Source of the DNA: Massilia sp. Root133
GTDB lineage: Bacteria > Pseudomonadota > Gammaproteobacteria > Burkholderiales > Burkholderiaceae_D
Assembly: GCF_001426525.1 (NCBI RefSeq)
Contig: NZ_LMEW01000005.1
Location: forward strand, 1 to 64,000
DNA length: 64,000 bases
Reading direction: 5' to 3'
Part shown: positions 43,057-52,365 of the stretch, piece after piece
Layout of the letters: each line of letters starts with the position of its first letter
How positions within the stretch are numbered: the first letter of the stretch is position 1
The notes under the pieces: generated by a model
Seen by the model: only the letters and a program-made list of their open reading frames with translations
Database searches by the model: none
Told to the model about the DNA's origin: nothing
Made by a program: the position numbers and the translations under genes

Positions 43057-44460
43057 TCAGGGATGTTCGCGGTAGCTGGTCTGCCCGCCGTCCTTCGGCA
43101 CATAGTGATACGTGCGGACGCGGAACTGGATGTCGATCGCCGGGTTGTTCAGCAGCCGGATCATCTCCGCGCCGGCCAGCAGCATCGGACCGTAGCCGTG
43201 CATCGCCGTCGTGCTGGTGGGGCGGTTGTAATAATAGACCTGGTCGCTCGCGAACGTCGTGCCCACGCATGTGCCTTCCACGCGGCCCTGGGCGTCGATG
43301 CGCGCGGACAGCGCGTTCCAGCCGGCCTGCGCGATCGAGCCGTACGTCGTCGGGCTGATCCAGCCTTCGTTGACGGCGTGCGCGAGCACGTACACGAACA
43401 TGGCGCTGGCCGACGTCTCCAGGTACGAATCGTCGCGGTCGACCATCTGGTGCCACAGGCCCGCGCCGGACTGGCGCTCGGCGATGCCGCGCAGCGTCTT
43501 CTTCAGCTGTGCCATCACCTTCGGATAGCCCGGGTGGTCCTTCGGCAGCACGTCGAGGACGTCCGACATCGCGAGCACGGCCCAGCCGTTCGCGCGCGCC
43601 CAGTAGAAGCGCGGGGCGTCGGGATTGTTGGCGTTCCAGCCGTGCGTGTACAGGTTGCGCTGCGGATCGAACAGATAGTCCGTCATCTGCAGGACGTTCT
43701 TCACGGCGTCGTCGAAGTACGCGCGGTCGCCCGTCATGCGGCCCAGTTCCGCCAGCGCGGGGATCCCCATGTACATGTCGTCGGCCCACAGCGACACGGC
43801 CTGCGGGCGCTGGCGCGCGAGGGTGCCGTCCGGCAGGCGGAACTGGCGCTTCGCCACCCAGTCGCCGCACACCTTGATCTGCGCGGCGAGATCGGGGCCG
43901 ATGCCGGCCTGGCGCGCACGCATCATCGCGGCGCACATGGAGCCGGCGTCGTCGAGCGCGCGCGGATCGAGGAAGTGCGCGAAGCTGTTGGCGCGCTCGA
44001 GGTGGAAGCGCTGTTCCTGCGCACGGAAGTAGGGGAGGCGGTCGGCGAAGAATTGCAGGTGGCGCTGCGTGAGGGCGGCATAGCGCTTGTCGCCCGTCGC
44101 GGCCGTGGCCTTCAGCAGGCCGGCATGTACGACGCCCATCTCGTAGGCCTGCAGGCCGAAGTCGGCGTCACCCTTGTCGACGACGGCGTCGGCGACAGGC
44201 GTGCGGAAATCCGTGACGGGCGCACCGCTGCCCTTGTGCACGATACGCGTAGGCGTCTGGCTGTCGACATAGCCGCGGATGCGCTGCAGCGACGCCGCGA
44301 TCTCGGCGACGACCGGCTTCTTGTACGGCACCGGATACGTGCCTTCGGCCGTGTCGTTCGGGTTCTTGTTGTCTGGGTTGCGATAAGGCCCCTCGGCATG
44401 CGCAGGGGCGGCAAGGCACGCGAAAGCGGCCAGGAAGGCGAGCAATCTGATTGGCGGCAC
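43057..44460 (-). CDS. GH105 unsaturated rhamnogalacturonyl hydrolase
   Basis: A 467-residue alpha/alpha-barrel enzyme that removes the unsaturated uronic acid left by pectate or rhamnogalacturonan lyases. Signal peptide LAFLAAFACLAAPAHA. Family segments: SLWADDMYMGIPALAELG (with the catalytic Asp), YWARANGWAVLAMSDVL and LWHQMVDRDDSYLETSASAMFVY. The signal peptide implies work in the periplasm on imported oligomers. First gene of a two-gene operon with DUF4861, behind the second operator pair. Confidence 0.88.
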   Translation of the reverse strand: MPPIRLLAFLAAFACLAAPAHAEGPYRNPDNKNPNDTAEGTYPVPYKKPVVAEIAASLQRIRGYVDSQTPTRIVHKGSGAPVTDFRTPVADAVVDKGDADFGLQAYEMGVVHAGLLKATAATGDKRYAALTQRHLQFFADRLPYFRAQEQRFHLERANSFAHFLDPRALDDAGSMCAAMMRARQAGIGPDLAAQIKVCGDWVAKRQFRLPDGTLARQRPQAVSLWADDMYMGIPALAELGRMTGDRAYFDDAVKNVLQMTDYLFDPQRNLYTHGWNANNPDAPRFYWARANGWAVLAMSDVLDVLPKDHPGYPKVMAQLKKTLRGIAERQSGAGLWHQMVDRDDSYLETSASAMFVYVLAHAVNEGWISPTTYGSIAQAGWNALSARIDAQGRVEGTCVGTTFASDQVYYYNRPTSTTAMHGYGPMLLAGAEMIRLLNNPAIDIQFRVRTYHYVPKDGGQTSYREHP

Positions 44461-44511
44461 CGTGTAGTCTCCGGTCGTTTTTTATATGGCGGACGTTTTC
44501 CGTCCTTTATT

Positions 44512-44541
44512 TGGCCAGACCATTCTAGGTTGGTCTGGCCA
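44512..44541. promoter_or_regulatory. paired FadR-type operators between GH105 and the esterase gene
   Basis: TGGCCAGACCA (44512-44522) and TGGTCTGGCCA (44531-44541), eight bases apart. They lie between two divergent genes of the locus and could control both. Same sequence as the pair at 41733-41765 but with the two copies in reverse order. Confidence 0.6.
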
Positions 44542-44616
44542 CTTTTGCAAGGTGGACTAGCCGGGGTGTGTTGTTGGGTGGCATACTGGCCTTCCCACGA
44601 CGAGGCGGAGGCCAGG

Positions 44617-45633
44617 ATGCGCAGGACGATATGTTGGATGGGTACGGCGTTGCTGCTGGCCGCATGCGCGGCGCAGCCCGTGAAGCCGCCCGCACCGGAG
44701 AGCTATACGGCCGAGACGACGTACGCGAAGCTGGCGGCTCGCTATCCGTTCATCCGCATCGCGAGCCGCACCGTGCCGCCGACCGTGCGGGCGGTCACGG
44801 ACGTCACCTATGTGCGCCGTAGACATGGCGACCTGAGGCACGACCTGAAACTGGACCTGTACCTGCCCGCGGCGGCGGGCACGGCGCCGCGCGCTGCCAT
44901 CGTCTTCGTGCACGGCGGCGGCTGGCGCGCGGGCGTGCGTGCGAACTTCGCGCCGATGGCGATCCGCATGGCGGAGCGGGGCTATGTGGCGGCCACCATC
45001 AGCTATCGCCTGTCGCCGGAAGCGCCATACCCGGCCGCGATCCACGACGCGAAGGCAGCCGTGCGCTGGGTGCGCGCGCACGCGCCGGACTACGGCATCG
45101 ATCCGGGCCGGATCGCCATTGCGGGCGGCTCGGCCGGCGGCCAGATCGCGGCGCTGACGGGCGTGACGAACGGAGAATCGCGCTTCGATCCGGACCGAGG
45201 CAACGTGGCGAGCGACGTGCAGGCGATCGTCAACATCGACGGCCTGTCGGATTTCACGTCGGAAGAAGCCCGCAAATATGAAGACGACCCGGCGAAGCAG
45301 CCGTCATCCGCCGGCGCGTGGTTCGGCGGCCGCTATGCGGAGAAGGCGGCGCTGTGGCGCGACGCGTCGCCGCTGTATCACGTGAAGGCGGGCACGCCGC
45401 CCATGCTGTTCATCGTCAGCGCGCAGCGGCGTTTCAGCCTGGGGCGGGACGAGATGACCGAACGACTGCGGGCATTGGGCGTGCCGAACCGGGTCGTGCC
45501 CGTGCCCGACACGCCCCACAGCTTTTGGCTGTTCGATCCGTGGCTGGCGCCGACAGTGGAGGCGGCGGATGCGTTCCTGAAGGAGGTCATCCCGCCCCGA
45601 ACGGATTCTCCAGGCTTGCCGCCGGCTGCGTGA
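44617..45633 (+). CDS. lipoprotein alpha/beta hydrolase (acetylesterase-like)
   Basis: A 338-residue lipoprotein; the signal GTALLLAACAAQ has a lipobox with Cys as first mature residue. An alpha/beta-hydrolase fold follows: VFVHGGGWRAG (oxyanion hole), AGGSAGGQIA (nucleophile Ser), and PHSFWLFDPW (catalytic His). It resembles bacterial feruloyl/acetyl esterases and would remove acetyl or feruloyl groups from pectin. ATG after GGCGGAGGCCAGG. It is the only rightward gene of the locus and shares the operator region with GH105. Its 3' end overlaps the convergent peptidase gene by 47 bases. Confidence 0.82.
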   Translation: MRRTICWMGTALLLAACAAQPVKPPAPESYTAETTYAKLAARYPFIRIASRTVPPTVRAVTDVTYVRRRHGDLRHDLKLDLYLPAAAGTAPRAAIVFVHGGGWRAGVRANFAPMAIRMAERGYVAATISYRLSPEAPYPAAIHDAKAAVRWVRAHAPDYGIDPGRIAIAGGSAGGQIAALTGVTNGESRFDPDRGNVASDVQAIVNIDGLSDFTSEEARKYEDDPAKQPSSAGAWFGGRYAEKAALWRDASPLYHVKAGTPPMLFIVSAQRRFSLGRDEMTERLRALGVPNRVVPVPDTPHSFWLFDPWLAPTVEAADAFLKEVIPPRTDSPGLPPAA

Positions 45634-46795
45634 ACCACTTCGGTCCGTTCGCCGTCATGTAGAAGTGATCTTCCAGGCGCACGCCAAATTCGCCCGGCAC
45701 GCAGATCATCGGCTCGTTCGAGAAGCACATGCCCGGCTCCAGCGCGCGGGTTTCGCCGCCGACGAGGTAGGGGCCTTCGTGGATGTCGAGGCCGATGCCG
45801 TGGCCCGTGCGGTGCGGCAGGCCGGGCAGCTTGTAACCGGGACCGAAGCCGTTCGCCTCGAGCGAGCGGCGCGCGGCCTTGTCGACCTCTTCGCACGGCA
45901 CGCCCGGCTGGGCCGCGTCGAACGCCGCCCGCTGCGCCGCCTGTTCCGCATTCCACACGAAGCGCTGGCGCCCGGTCGGCTCGCCGAACACGTACGTGCG
46001 CGTGATGTCGGAGATGTAGTTGTGGACCTTGCAGCCCGTGTCGACCAGCACCGTGTCGCCCCGTTGCAGGGTCTGCACATAGCTCACCCCGTGCGGGTAC
46101 GCCGTCGCCTCGCCGAACAGCACGATGCAGAAATAGGAGCCGCTCGCGCCGACCTTGCGGTGCGCGAGGTGGATGAATTCCTCGACTTCCTGCGTCGTGA
46201 TCCCTTCGTGCAGGATGGCCGCCGCCGCCACGTGCACGGCCATCGTCATGTCCATCGCGCGCTGGATCAGCGCGATCTCCGCGTCCGACTTGCGGCTGCG
46301 GCAGTGGGACGTGACCGGGTGCGCATTCCGCAAGGTGTAGCCATCGGTCGCGGCGCGGATCGCGTCGAGCAGGAACAGCGGCGTGCTGTCGTCGATGGCG
46401 AGCACGCTGCCGGCCCCGATGCCGCGCTGCTCCAGCACGGCGCGCAGGCGCGCGGCGGGGCGCTCGTGTTCGTCCCAGACGGCGATGTCGCCTTCGACGA
46501 CCATGAAACCGCGGATCGTGCTTTCCTCGAACGCGGGGGCGATGTAGACGAGGTCACCCTGCGCCGGCAGGATGGCGCCCACCATGCGTTCGCTGGGACT
46601 CCACTTCGTGCCCGTGAAATAAGTCAGGTTGCTGCCGGCGTTGAGATAGACGGCGTCGATGCCTTGCGCCGCCATGAACGCCTGCGCACGTTCGATGCGC
46701 GACCGGTGCTCGGCCAGCGCGATGGGCACGGCGCCCGCGGTCATGTCGCGCAAGGCGTCGAGCGCCGCCTGTTTGTCGGTGCCACCAATATTCAT
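45587..46795 (-). CDS. M24 family Xaa-Pro-type peptidase
   Basis: A 402-residue cytosolic peptidase with a creatinase-like N-domain and a pita-bread catalytic domain. Metal ligands are visible: LVDTGCKVHNYISDITRT (two Asp), HRTGHGIGLDIHEGP (His), NEPMICV (Glu) and VRLEDHF (Glu). Such enzymes cut before proline. As last gene of the hydroxyproline operon it may release hydroxyproline from imported collagen- or extensin-type peptides. ATG at 46795 chosen over 46804 because GAGG lies 11 bases before it. Confidence 0.85.
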   Translation of the reverse strand: MNIGGTDKQAALDALRDMTAGAVPIALAEHRSRIERAQAFMAAQGIDAVYLNAGSNLTYFTGTKWSPSERMVGAILPAQGDLVYIAPAFEESTIRGFMVVEGDIAVWDEHERPAARLRAVLEQRGIGAGSVLAIDDSTPLFLLDAIRAATDGYTLRNAHPVTSHCRSRKSDAEIALIQRAMDMTMAVHVAAAAILHEGITTQEVEEFIHLAHRKVGASGSYFCIVLFGEATAYPHGVSYVQTLQRGDTVLVDTGCKVHNYISDITRTYVFGEPTGRQRFVWNAEQAAQRAAFDAAQPGVPCEEVDKAARRSLEANGFGPGYKLPGLPHRTGHGIGLDIHEGPYLVGGETRALEPGMCFSNEPMICVPGEFGVRLEDHFYMTANGPKWFTQPAASLENPFGAG

Positions 46796-46808
46796 GTTTC
46801 TCATTACC

Positions 46809-48056
46809 TCATTCAAAGTCCGACAGCGCCCGCGCGGTCGCGGGCATGATGGGTGTCCGGGCATCCTCGTGGGACCACCCGAACAGGAAGGCGCACGCCG
46901 CGCCGCAGGTCTTGCCCTGGCAGGGCCCCATGCCGACGCGCGTCGCCAGTTTCGCTTCGCGCCAGTCGCGGTGCGGCAGCAGGCGGGCCCGGGTCACGTC
47001 CTCGCAGCGGCACACGATCGTCTCCGGGCCGCACATCGTGCGCAGCGACTCGTCCGGCGCGAACGTGCGCGCCAGCAGCGCCGCGAACGCGTGCGACGCG
47101 CGCCGCAGCGGCAGGTCGCGCCCGGACGGGGGCCGGCCCAGCGCGGCCAGCGCCGCGATGCGTCCCTCGGCGACGGCCTTGTCGACGCCGCCGATGCCCG
47201 TGCATTCGCCCGCGGCCCAGACGTCGGTGCGGCTCGTCCGCTGCGCATCGTCGACCTGGATCGCGCCGTCGACGACGTCGCATCGCAGTGCGCGCGCGAG
47301 GTCCGTGTTCGGGACGAGGCCGAAGCCCGCCGCGAGGAAGTCGCAGGCATACTCGACGTCCTTGCCACCGGTCCGGACGACGACGCCGCGCACCGTATCC
47401 TCTCCCGTCGCTGCGACGAGCGTGGCGCCCGTCACGTACGGGATCCCGCGCAGCTCGGCGAACAGCGACGCCGCCTGCAGGAATTTCTTCCCGTGCCGCG
47501 ACAGCAGCCCGAGGCCGAAAGCCGACAGGCGCGACCACGGCTGGTGTTCGACGATCGCGGTCACGTGCGCGCCCGCGCGCAGCGCCGTCGACGCCGCCGC
47601 CAGCAGCAGCGGGCCCGTGCCGGCGACCACGACGCGGCGTCCCGACACCGGCATGCCGCCCTTGATCAGCGCCTGCAGCCCGCCCGCGCCGGTGACGCCG
47701 GGCAGCGTCCAGCCGGGGAACGGCAGCGACAGCTCGCGGCTGCCCGAGCAGAGCACGAGGCGCTCGAACGGGACGGCGGCGCCGCGTCCGCCCGTTTCCA
47801 CGAGCAGCGTGCGGGAGTCCATGCAGCCGATGACCTGGGCATCCTGCATCACGGTGCAGCCGGGGTGGCCGCGCAGGGTGTTCCACGCGCTGCGTGCGCG
47901 TGCGTCGGTCCAGCGCGCGGGGCCGCCGCGCCAGATCTGGCCGCCCGGCGCATGATTATCGTCGATCAGGCAGATCCTTGCGCCGGCGTCGAGGGCGGTC
48001 CGCGCCGCGGACAGTCCCGCCGGGCCGCTGCCGACGATGTGCACTACGTTCTTCAC
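46809..48056 (-). CDS. FAD/NAD(P)-binding subunit of D-hydroxyproline dehydrogenase
   Basis: A 415-residue flavoprotein. GSGPAGLSAA near the start binds FAD; a second nucleotide site is VVVAGTGPLLLAAA; the C-terminal Cys block (VCRCEDVTR and GPCQGKTCGAACAF) binds an iron-sulfur cluster. This is the alpha-type subunit of the heteromeric opine/hydroxyproline dehydrogenases (HcnB-like). GTG start overlaps the 2Fe-2S gene by four bases. The three subunits together oxidise cis-4-hydroxy-D-proline made by the epimerase. Confidence 0.85.
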   Translation of the reverse strand: MKNVVHIVGSGPAGLSAARTALDAGARICLIDDNHAPGGQIWRGGPARWTDARARSAWNTLRGHPGCTVMQDAQVIGCMDSRTLLVETGGRGAAVPFERLVLCSGSRELSLPFPGWTLPGVTGAGGLQALIKGGMPVSGRRVVVAGTGPLLLAAASTALRAGAHVTAIVEHQPWSRLSAFGLGLLSRHGKKFLQAASLFAELRGIPYVTGATLVAATGEDTVRGVVVRTGGKDVEYACDFLAAGFGLVPNTDLARALRCDVVDGAIQVDDAQRTSRTDVWAAGECTGIGGVDKAVAEGRIAALAALGRPPSGRDLPLRRASHAFAALLARTFAPDESLRTMCGPETIVCRCEDVTRARLLPHRDWREAKLATRVGMGPCQGKTCGAACAFLFGWSHEDARTPIMPATARALSDFE

Positions 48057-48316
48057 CAGTCGCCTCCCGTGGTGATGATCATGCCTTCCGCGCAGATCGT
48101 CCTGCACGCCAGCTGGTTGGCGCGGCCGTCGACGGTCACGCGGCATTCCTGGCACTGGCCGATGCCGCAGAACGCGAACCGGGGCTGGCCCGTGACCGAA
48201 CGTCGCGTGCACGGCGAGCGGGCGCCGACGAGCGCCGCGACGACGGTGACGCCGCGCGGTACGTCGACCGCGACACCGTCGACCAGCACGCGGCTCAGGG
48301 AATCAGGCAGGGACAT
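48053..48316 (-). CDS. 2Fe-2S subunit of D-hydroxyproline dehydrogenase
   Basis: An 87-residue ferredoxin-like subunit (HcnA-like) with cluster ligands in FCGIGQCQECRV and the fourth Cys in LACRTICAE. It passes electrons between the two flavin subunits. It overlaps both neighbours: 14 bases with the oxidase subunit upstream and four with the FAD subunit downstream, so the three are made together. Confidence 0.88.
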   Translation of the reverse strand: MSLPDSLSRVLVDGVAVDVPRGVTVVAALVGARSPCTRRSVTGQPRFAFCGIGQCQECRVTVDGRANQLACRTICAEGMIITTGGDW

Positions 48317-49433
48317 GGGCGAACCTCGACGGTGAATAGGGGGCGGCCGCGATGGAAGCGGGGCGGTCCAGCATCAGGTCGGCCAGCAGTTGCGCGGTGC
48401 CGAACGCGGTCGTCACGCCGAGCCCCTCATGGCCCGCTGCGACCCACACGCGTTCGAGCGTCGGATGGCGTCCGATGACGGGCCGCCCGTCGTAAGTCGC
48501 GGGGCGCATGCCGGTCCAGCTGCGGATGATTTTCATGTCGGCCAGACAGGGCAGCAGCGCGATGGCCGAGCGCAGCACGTGCGCCAGCACGCGCGGATCG
48601 ACGTCGGTATGCCGGATGCCGTCCTGGCGGCACGACCCGATCAGCCATTGGCCCGTGATGCGGGGCTGGACATTCGCCGCGACGGCGACGGCGTCGCTGC
48701 CGGCTTCCGTTTGGCCCTCGGTTTGCCCATAATCCATGCTCACGACCTGGTGCGACAGCCGCCGCGGGTAGCGGGCCGTGATGGCGAGATGGCCCTTGCG
48801 CGGGAAGATCGGCATGTCCGGCAGCAGGCGCGTCACGGCGGTCCCCGTCGCGACGACGACGTCGCCCGCATCGATGCGTTCGCCGTCGGCCAGCGTGACG
48901 CCGCCGTCGTCGACGCGGGCGACGGCCGTGCCGAAGCGTGTCCGTCCGCCCAGCGCGACGAGCGTCCCGGCCAGGTTGCGCGCGACGGCGGGCGGGTACA
49001 CGACGCCGTCGCGCGCGACGCGCACGCCGCCCGCAAGACCGGCACGCAGGGCGGGTTCCACGCGCGCGAGCTGGGCGCCGGACAGTTCGGCCGCATCCCA
49101 GCCGCGCCGCGCCAGGCGCCCGGCGCGGACGCGCGCCTGGGCCATCTGCGCATCGTCCTCGGCGACCCACAAGGTGCCGCAGCGAACGTGTTCCGCGAGG
49201 CCGGCGCGGGTGGACAGGTACGCGTCCCAGCGCGCCAGCGACAGCAGGCACAGGTCGAGTTCATCGTCCGTCTCGTCGAGGGCGACGAGGTGGCCCATGC
49301 CGGCCGCCGTCACGCCGCCGCCGGGGTAATCCGCGTCGACGAGCAGCACGTCGCGCCCGAGCGCCTGCAGCTCCGCCGCGCAGGCCGCGCCGACGATGCC
49401 GGCGCCGACGACGATCGCGTCCGGATGCTTCAC
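48303..49433 (-). CDS. catalytic oxidase subunit of D-hydroxyproline dehydrogenase
   Basis: A 376-residue DAO-family flavoprotein (HcnC-like). VVGAGIVGAACAAEL at the start binds FAD; the C-terminal GMRPATYDGRPVIGRHP and AGHEGLGVTTAFGTA close the FAD site. It removes hydrogen from cis-4-hydroxy-D-proline to give pyrroline-4-hydroxy-2-carboxylate, the substrate of the enzyme encoded directly upstream. GTG start overlaps that stop codon (GTGA). Confidence 0.87.
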   Translation of the reverse strand: MKHPDAIVVGAGIVGAACAAELQALGRDVLLVDADYPGGGVTAAGMGHLVALDETDDELDLCLLSLARWDAYLSTRAGLAEHVRCGTLWVAEDDAQMAQARVRAGRLARRGWDAAELSGAQLARVEPALRAGLAGGVRVARDGVVYPPAVARNLAGTLVALGGRTRFGTAVARVDDGGVTLADGERIDAGDVVVATGTAVTRLLPDMPIFPRKGHLAITARYPRRLSHQVVSMDYGQTEGQTEAGSDAVAVAANVQPRITGQWLIGSCRQDGIRHTDVDPRVLAHVLRSAIALLPCLADMKIIRSWTGMRPATYDGRPVIGRHPTLERVWVAAGHEGLGVTTAFGTAQLLADLMLDRPASIAAAPYSPSRFAHVPA

Positions 49434-50326
49434 GCCAGCGCGGGCAGGGTGGGGCGGTTGGCGATGGCGGCGCGGATCGTCCGCTCCACCGCGTCGCGGC
49501 GCGCGCCGGCGAGCGGCAGGCGCGGCGCGCGCACGCGCTCGTTCGAACCGATCGCGATCGCTTCCGCGAGCTTGATGTTCTGGACGAGGTAAGTCGACAC
49601 GTCCAGGTCCAGCAGGGGACGGAACCAGCGGTAGATGCGCAGCGCCTCGTCGTAACGCCTGGCCTGGACCAGCCGCCAGATCGCCACGGTCTCCTCGGGG
49701 AACGCGAGGCCCACGCCGGCCACCCAGCCCTGCGCGCCGACCATGAGCGCTTCGAACGCGAGGTTGTCGACACCCGTCAGCAGGTCGAAGCGGTCGCCGA
49801 AGCGGTTGATGATGTCGGTGCTGCGGCGGATGTCGTCCGACGATTCCTTGACGGCGACGAAGCGGGGATCGTCCGCCAGTTCTTCCATGATCTCGACCGT
49901 CACGTCGACGCGGTAGGCGAGGCGGTTCGAATAGATCATGATCGGCAGGTCGCCCGCCTGCGCGATGGCGCGCAAGGTCGCCACCGTCTCGCGCGGGTCC
50001 GTGTGGTAGATCGTGCTCGGGACGACCATCAGGCCGTCCGCGCCCGCCCTGGCCGCCTTCTGCGCCAGCGCGCACGCATCGCGCGTGGACGCTTCCGCGA
50101 CCGTCAGCAGCGCGGGCTTTGCGCCGGCGGCTTCCTTGCAGAGTTTCAGGACGTCGATGCGCTCCTCGTGCGACAGCATCGGGCCCTCGCCCAGCGAACC
50201 GCAGGCGATGAGGCCATCCACGCCGGCGTCCATCTGGATGCGGAAGCAGCGCAGCATTTCGTCATGATCGAGCGAGCCGTCCTCGTCGAACTTGGTGGTG
50301 ACGGCGGGAAGAACACCTTTCCACAT
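49430..50326 (-). CDS. DHDPS-family pyrroline-4-hydroxy-2-carboxylate deaminase
   Basis: A 298-residue class I aldolase-fold lyase. GSLGEGPMLSHEER holds the substrate-binding loop, MIYSNRLAYRVDV the conserved Tyr, and FVAVKESSDD the Schiff-base Lys. In hydroxyproline loci this family member deaminates and dehydrates the dehydrogenase product to alpha-ketoglutarate semialdehyde. The genomic setting makes that likelier than lysine biosynthesis. ATG at 50326 behind AGGAGACAGACCCC; first gene of the leftward operon. Confidence 0.87.
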   Translation of the reverse strand: MWKGVLPAVTTKFDEDGSLDHDEMLRCFRIQMDAGVDGLIACGSLGEGPMLSHEERIDVLKLCKEAAGAKPALLTVAEASTRDACALAQKAARAGADGLMVVPSTIYHTDPRETVATLRAIAQAGDLPIMIYSNRLAYRVDVTVEIMEELADDPRFVAVKESSDDIRRSTDIINRFGDRFDLLTGVDNLAFEALMVGAQGWVAGVGLAFPEETVAIWRLVQARRYDEALRIYRWFRPLLDLDVSTYLVQNIKLAEAIAIGSNERVRAPRLPLAGARRDAVERTIRAAIANRPTLPALA

Positions 50327-50484
50327 GGGGTCTGTCTCCTTTGCTTGAAAGGTCACATGCTAGGCCTGTTTGGCGCCGGGGTCTTGCGTGAAGCGTTCGC
50401 CGGGGAGGCCGAAATCGGCATAACGCCCGGCCGCCGTTTGCCATGCCGGCGCAACCCGCCTATATTGGCGTGCGGGAGGACAAC

Positions 50485-51228
50485 ATGATCGACGACACTA
50501 CCATCCGGGCCATCGACACCATCGGCATGCAGGCCGTCGAAGCGATCTTCGACGCCCTCGGCGACGTCGCATTCTTCGTCAAGGACCGGGACGGCCGTTA
50601 CCTGAGCATCAACCGCACGATGGTGCGGCGCTGCGGAGTTCGGCACAAGAAGGATGTGCTCGGCAAAACGGCGCTGGAACTGTTCCCGCGCGCGTTGGCC
50701 GAGACGTATCTCGCGCAGGACCGGCAGGTCATCGCCAGCGGCACGGCGATCGACAAGCAGCTCGAACTGCACATCTACCCCGGCCGCGGCCGCGGGTGGT
50801 GCATCACGAAGAAGATTCCGCTGTTCGGCAAGGATGGCGACGTCGTCGGCCTGATCGGCACGTCGCAGGATCTCGGCCTGCTGGACGACCTGCACCCGGC
50901 GTACCGGCAGATCGCGCGGATCGCGCAGCACATCAGCGACCACTATCGGGAGAATATCTCGCTGAAGGCGCTGGCGGAGGAAGCGGGACTGTCGCTGTCG
51001 CGCGTGGAACGGCTGTTCCAGAAAGTGTTCCAGCACTCGCCGCGGCAGCTGCTCGTGCAATGCCGGCTGGCGGCCGCGCGCACCCTGATCGAACAGGATC
51101 CGGGCGCGAAGATCGCCGCCATCGCGTACGAATGCGGCTATACGGACCACAGCGCGTTCAGCCGCCAGTTCAAGTCGTACGTGGGCATGAGCCCGACCGA
51201 GTACGGGCGACAGATGAAACAGGACTAG
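50485..51228 (+). CDS. AraC family regulator with PAS domain
   Basis: A 247-residue regulator. A PAS-like sensor (about 15-125: [25 protein letters not shown]) precedes an AraC DNA-binding domain with two helix-turn-helix units ([21 protein letters not shown] and [21 protein letters not shown]). It lies between and divergent from the dehydrogenase operon and convergent to the epimerase gene, so it most likely activates hydroxyproline catabolism. ATG at 50485 after GGGAGGACAAC. Its end overlaps the epimerase end by four bases. Confidence 0.87.
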   Translation: MIDDTTIRAIDTIGMQAVEAIFDALGDVAFFVKDRDGRYLSINRTMVRRCGVRHKKDVLGKTALELFPRALAETYLAQDRQVIASGTAIDKQLELHIYPGRGRGWCITKKIPLFGKDGDVVGLIGTSQDLGLLDDLHPAYRQIARIAQHISDHYRENISLKALAEEAGLSLSRVERLFQKVFQHSPRQLLVQCRLAAARTLIEQDPGAKIAAIAYECGYTDHSAFSRQFKSYVGMSPTEYGRQMKQD

Positions 51229-52157
51229 GCGGGGAGGCCCCACGCGAACGGATCGGTGTCGTCGAACAGCAGCGTCGACTCGGCGCTGACCCAGGCCGTG
51301 CCGCGGATCGTCGGCGCGACGGTATCGCCCGCGCGGCGGTAGCTGCCTTCGAACACGCTGCCGATGATGCTCTCCTGGCGCCACACGGCGCCCTGTTCCA
51401 GGTCGCCATCCGCCGCCAGGCATGCCAGTTTCGCGCTGGTGCCCGTGCCGCAGGGGGAGCGGTCGTAGGCCTTGCCGGGGCACAGCACGAAGTTGCGGCT
51501 GTCCGCGATGCGTGATGGGGCGAACAGTTCCACGTGGTCGATGGGCGCGCCGCCGTCCCCGGTGATGCCTTGTGCGGCCAGCGCCGCCATCACGGCTTGC
51601 GCGAACGCCGTCAGCGCCGGGACGTTGGCCGGCACGATGTCGAACGCATGGTGCTTGATGAGGAAGAACCAGTTGCCGCCCCACGCCACGTCGCCGCGCA
51701 CGGTGCCGTGGCCGGCGACGTCGACGTGGACGTCCTTGCGCGTCCGGTACGACGGGACGTTCTCGATGCTCACGGAACCGTCCGCGTGCAGCTCGGCCGT
51801 CACGACCCCGACGGGCGTGTCGATGCGGTGGCGTCCGGCCGTGATGCGGCCGAGGTGGACCAGCGACACGACGAGGCCGATCGTGCCATGTCCGCACATG
51901 CCCAGGTACCCGACGTTATTGAAAAAGATGACGCCCGCCGCGCACTCCGGCGCATGGGGTTCGCACAGCAGCGCGCCCACGAGGACGTCCGAACCGCGCG
52001 GTTCGCACACGGTGCCCGTGCGGATGTGGTCGTGTTCGGCGCGCATCCGCGCGAGCCGTTCGGACAGCGGGCCGTTGCCCAGGTCCGGGCCGCCGTCGAC
52101 GATGAGCCGAGTGGGTTCGCCACCGGTGTGCGAGTCGATGATCGAGATTTTTTTCAT
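51225..52157 (-). CDS. 4-hydroxyproline 2-epimerase
   Basis: A 310-residue proline-racemase-family enzyme that interconverts trans-4-hydroxy-L-proline and cis-4-hydroxy-D-proline. [12 protein letters not shown] at the start, the first catalytic Cys in [11 protein letters not shown], and the second in [12 protein letters not shown] are all present; two Cys separate epimerase/racemase from dehydratase members. Neighbours encode the next two steps, fixing the function. ATG at 52157. It is transcribed apart from the dehydrogenase operon but belongs to the same regulon. Confidence 0.92.
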   Translation of the reverse strand: MKKISIIDSHTGGEPTRLIVDGGPDLGNGPLSERLARMRAEHDHIRTGTVCEPRGSDVLVGALLCEPHAPECAAGVIFFNNVGYLGMCGHGTIGLVVSLVHLGRITAGRHRIDTPVGVVTAELHADGSVSIENVPSYRTRKDVHVDVAGHGTVRGDVAWGGNWFFLIKHHAFDIVPANVPALTAFAQAVMAALAAQGITGDGGAPIDHVELFAPSRIADSRNFVLCPGKAYDRSPCGTGTSAKLACLAADGDLEQGAVWRQESIIGSVFEGSYRRAGDTVAPTIRGTAWVSAESTLLFDDTDPFAWGLPA

Positions 52158-52365
52158 GCCTGGAAGGCTAAACCCGGGCCGGCGGCGGGTCTTGTTGTTT
52201 TTCTGCGTCTTGATGAGGGAAAGCGGCACACCGTTTGGGGGCCAGTCATGGCGTTGTGACAATCTGCAAGAATCCAATAAAAATTTCCCAATATCATTGA
52301 ACGTTGCTGCGTCAATAGACCCGCAAAATCAATGTGTTACGGATAAATAAAAGGGACGTCACAAA

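Noticed and set aside
52339..52346. Flagellar sigma-28 promoter before the chemoreceptor
   Set aside because: ACGGATAA resembles the -10 element, but no TAAA element lies at the right distance.
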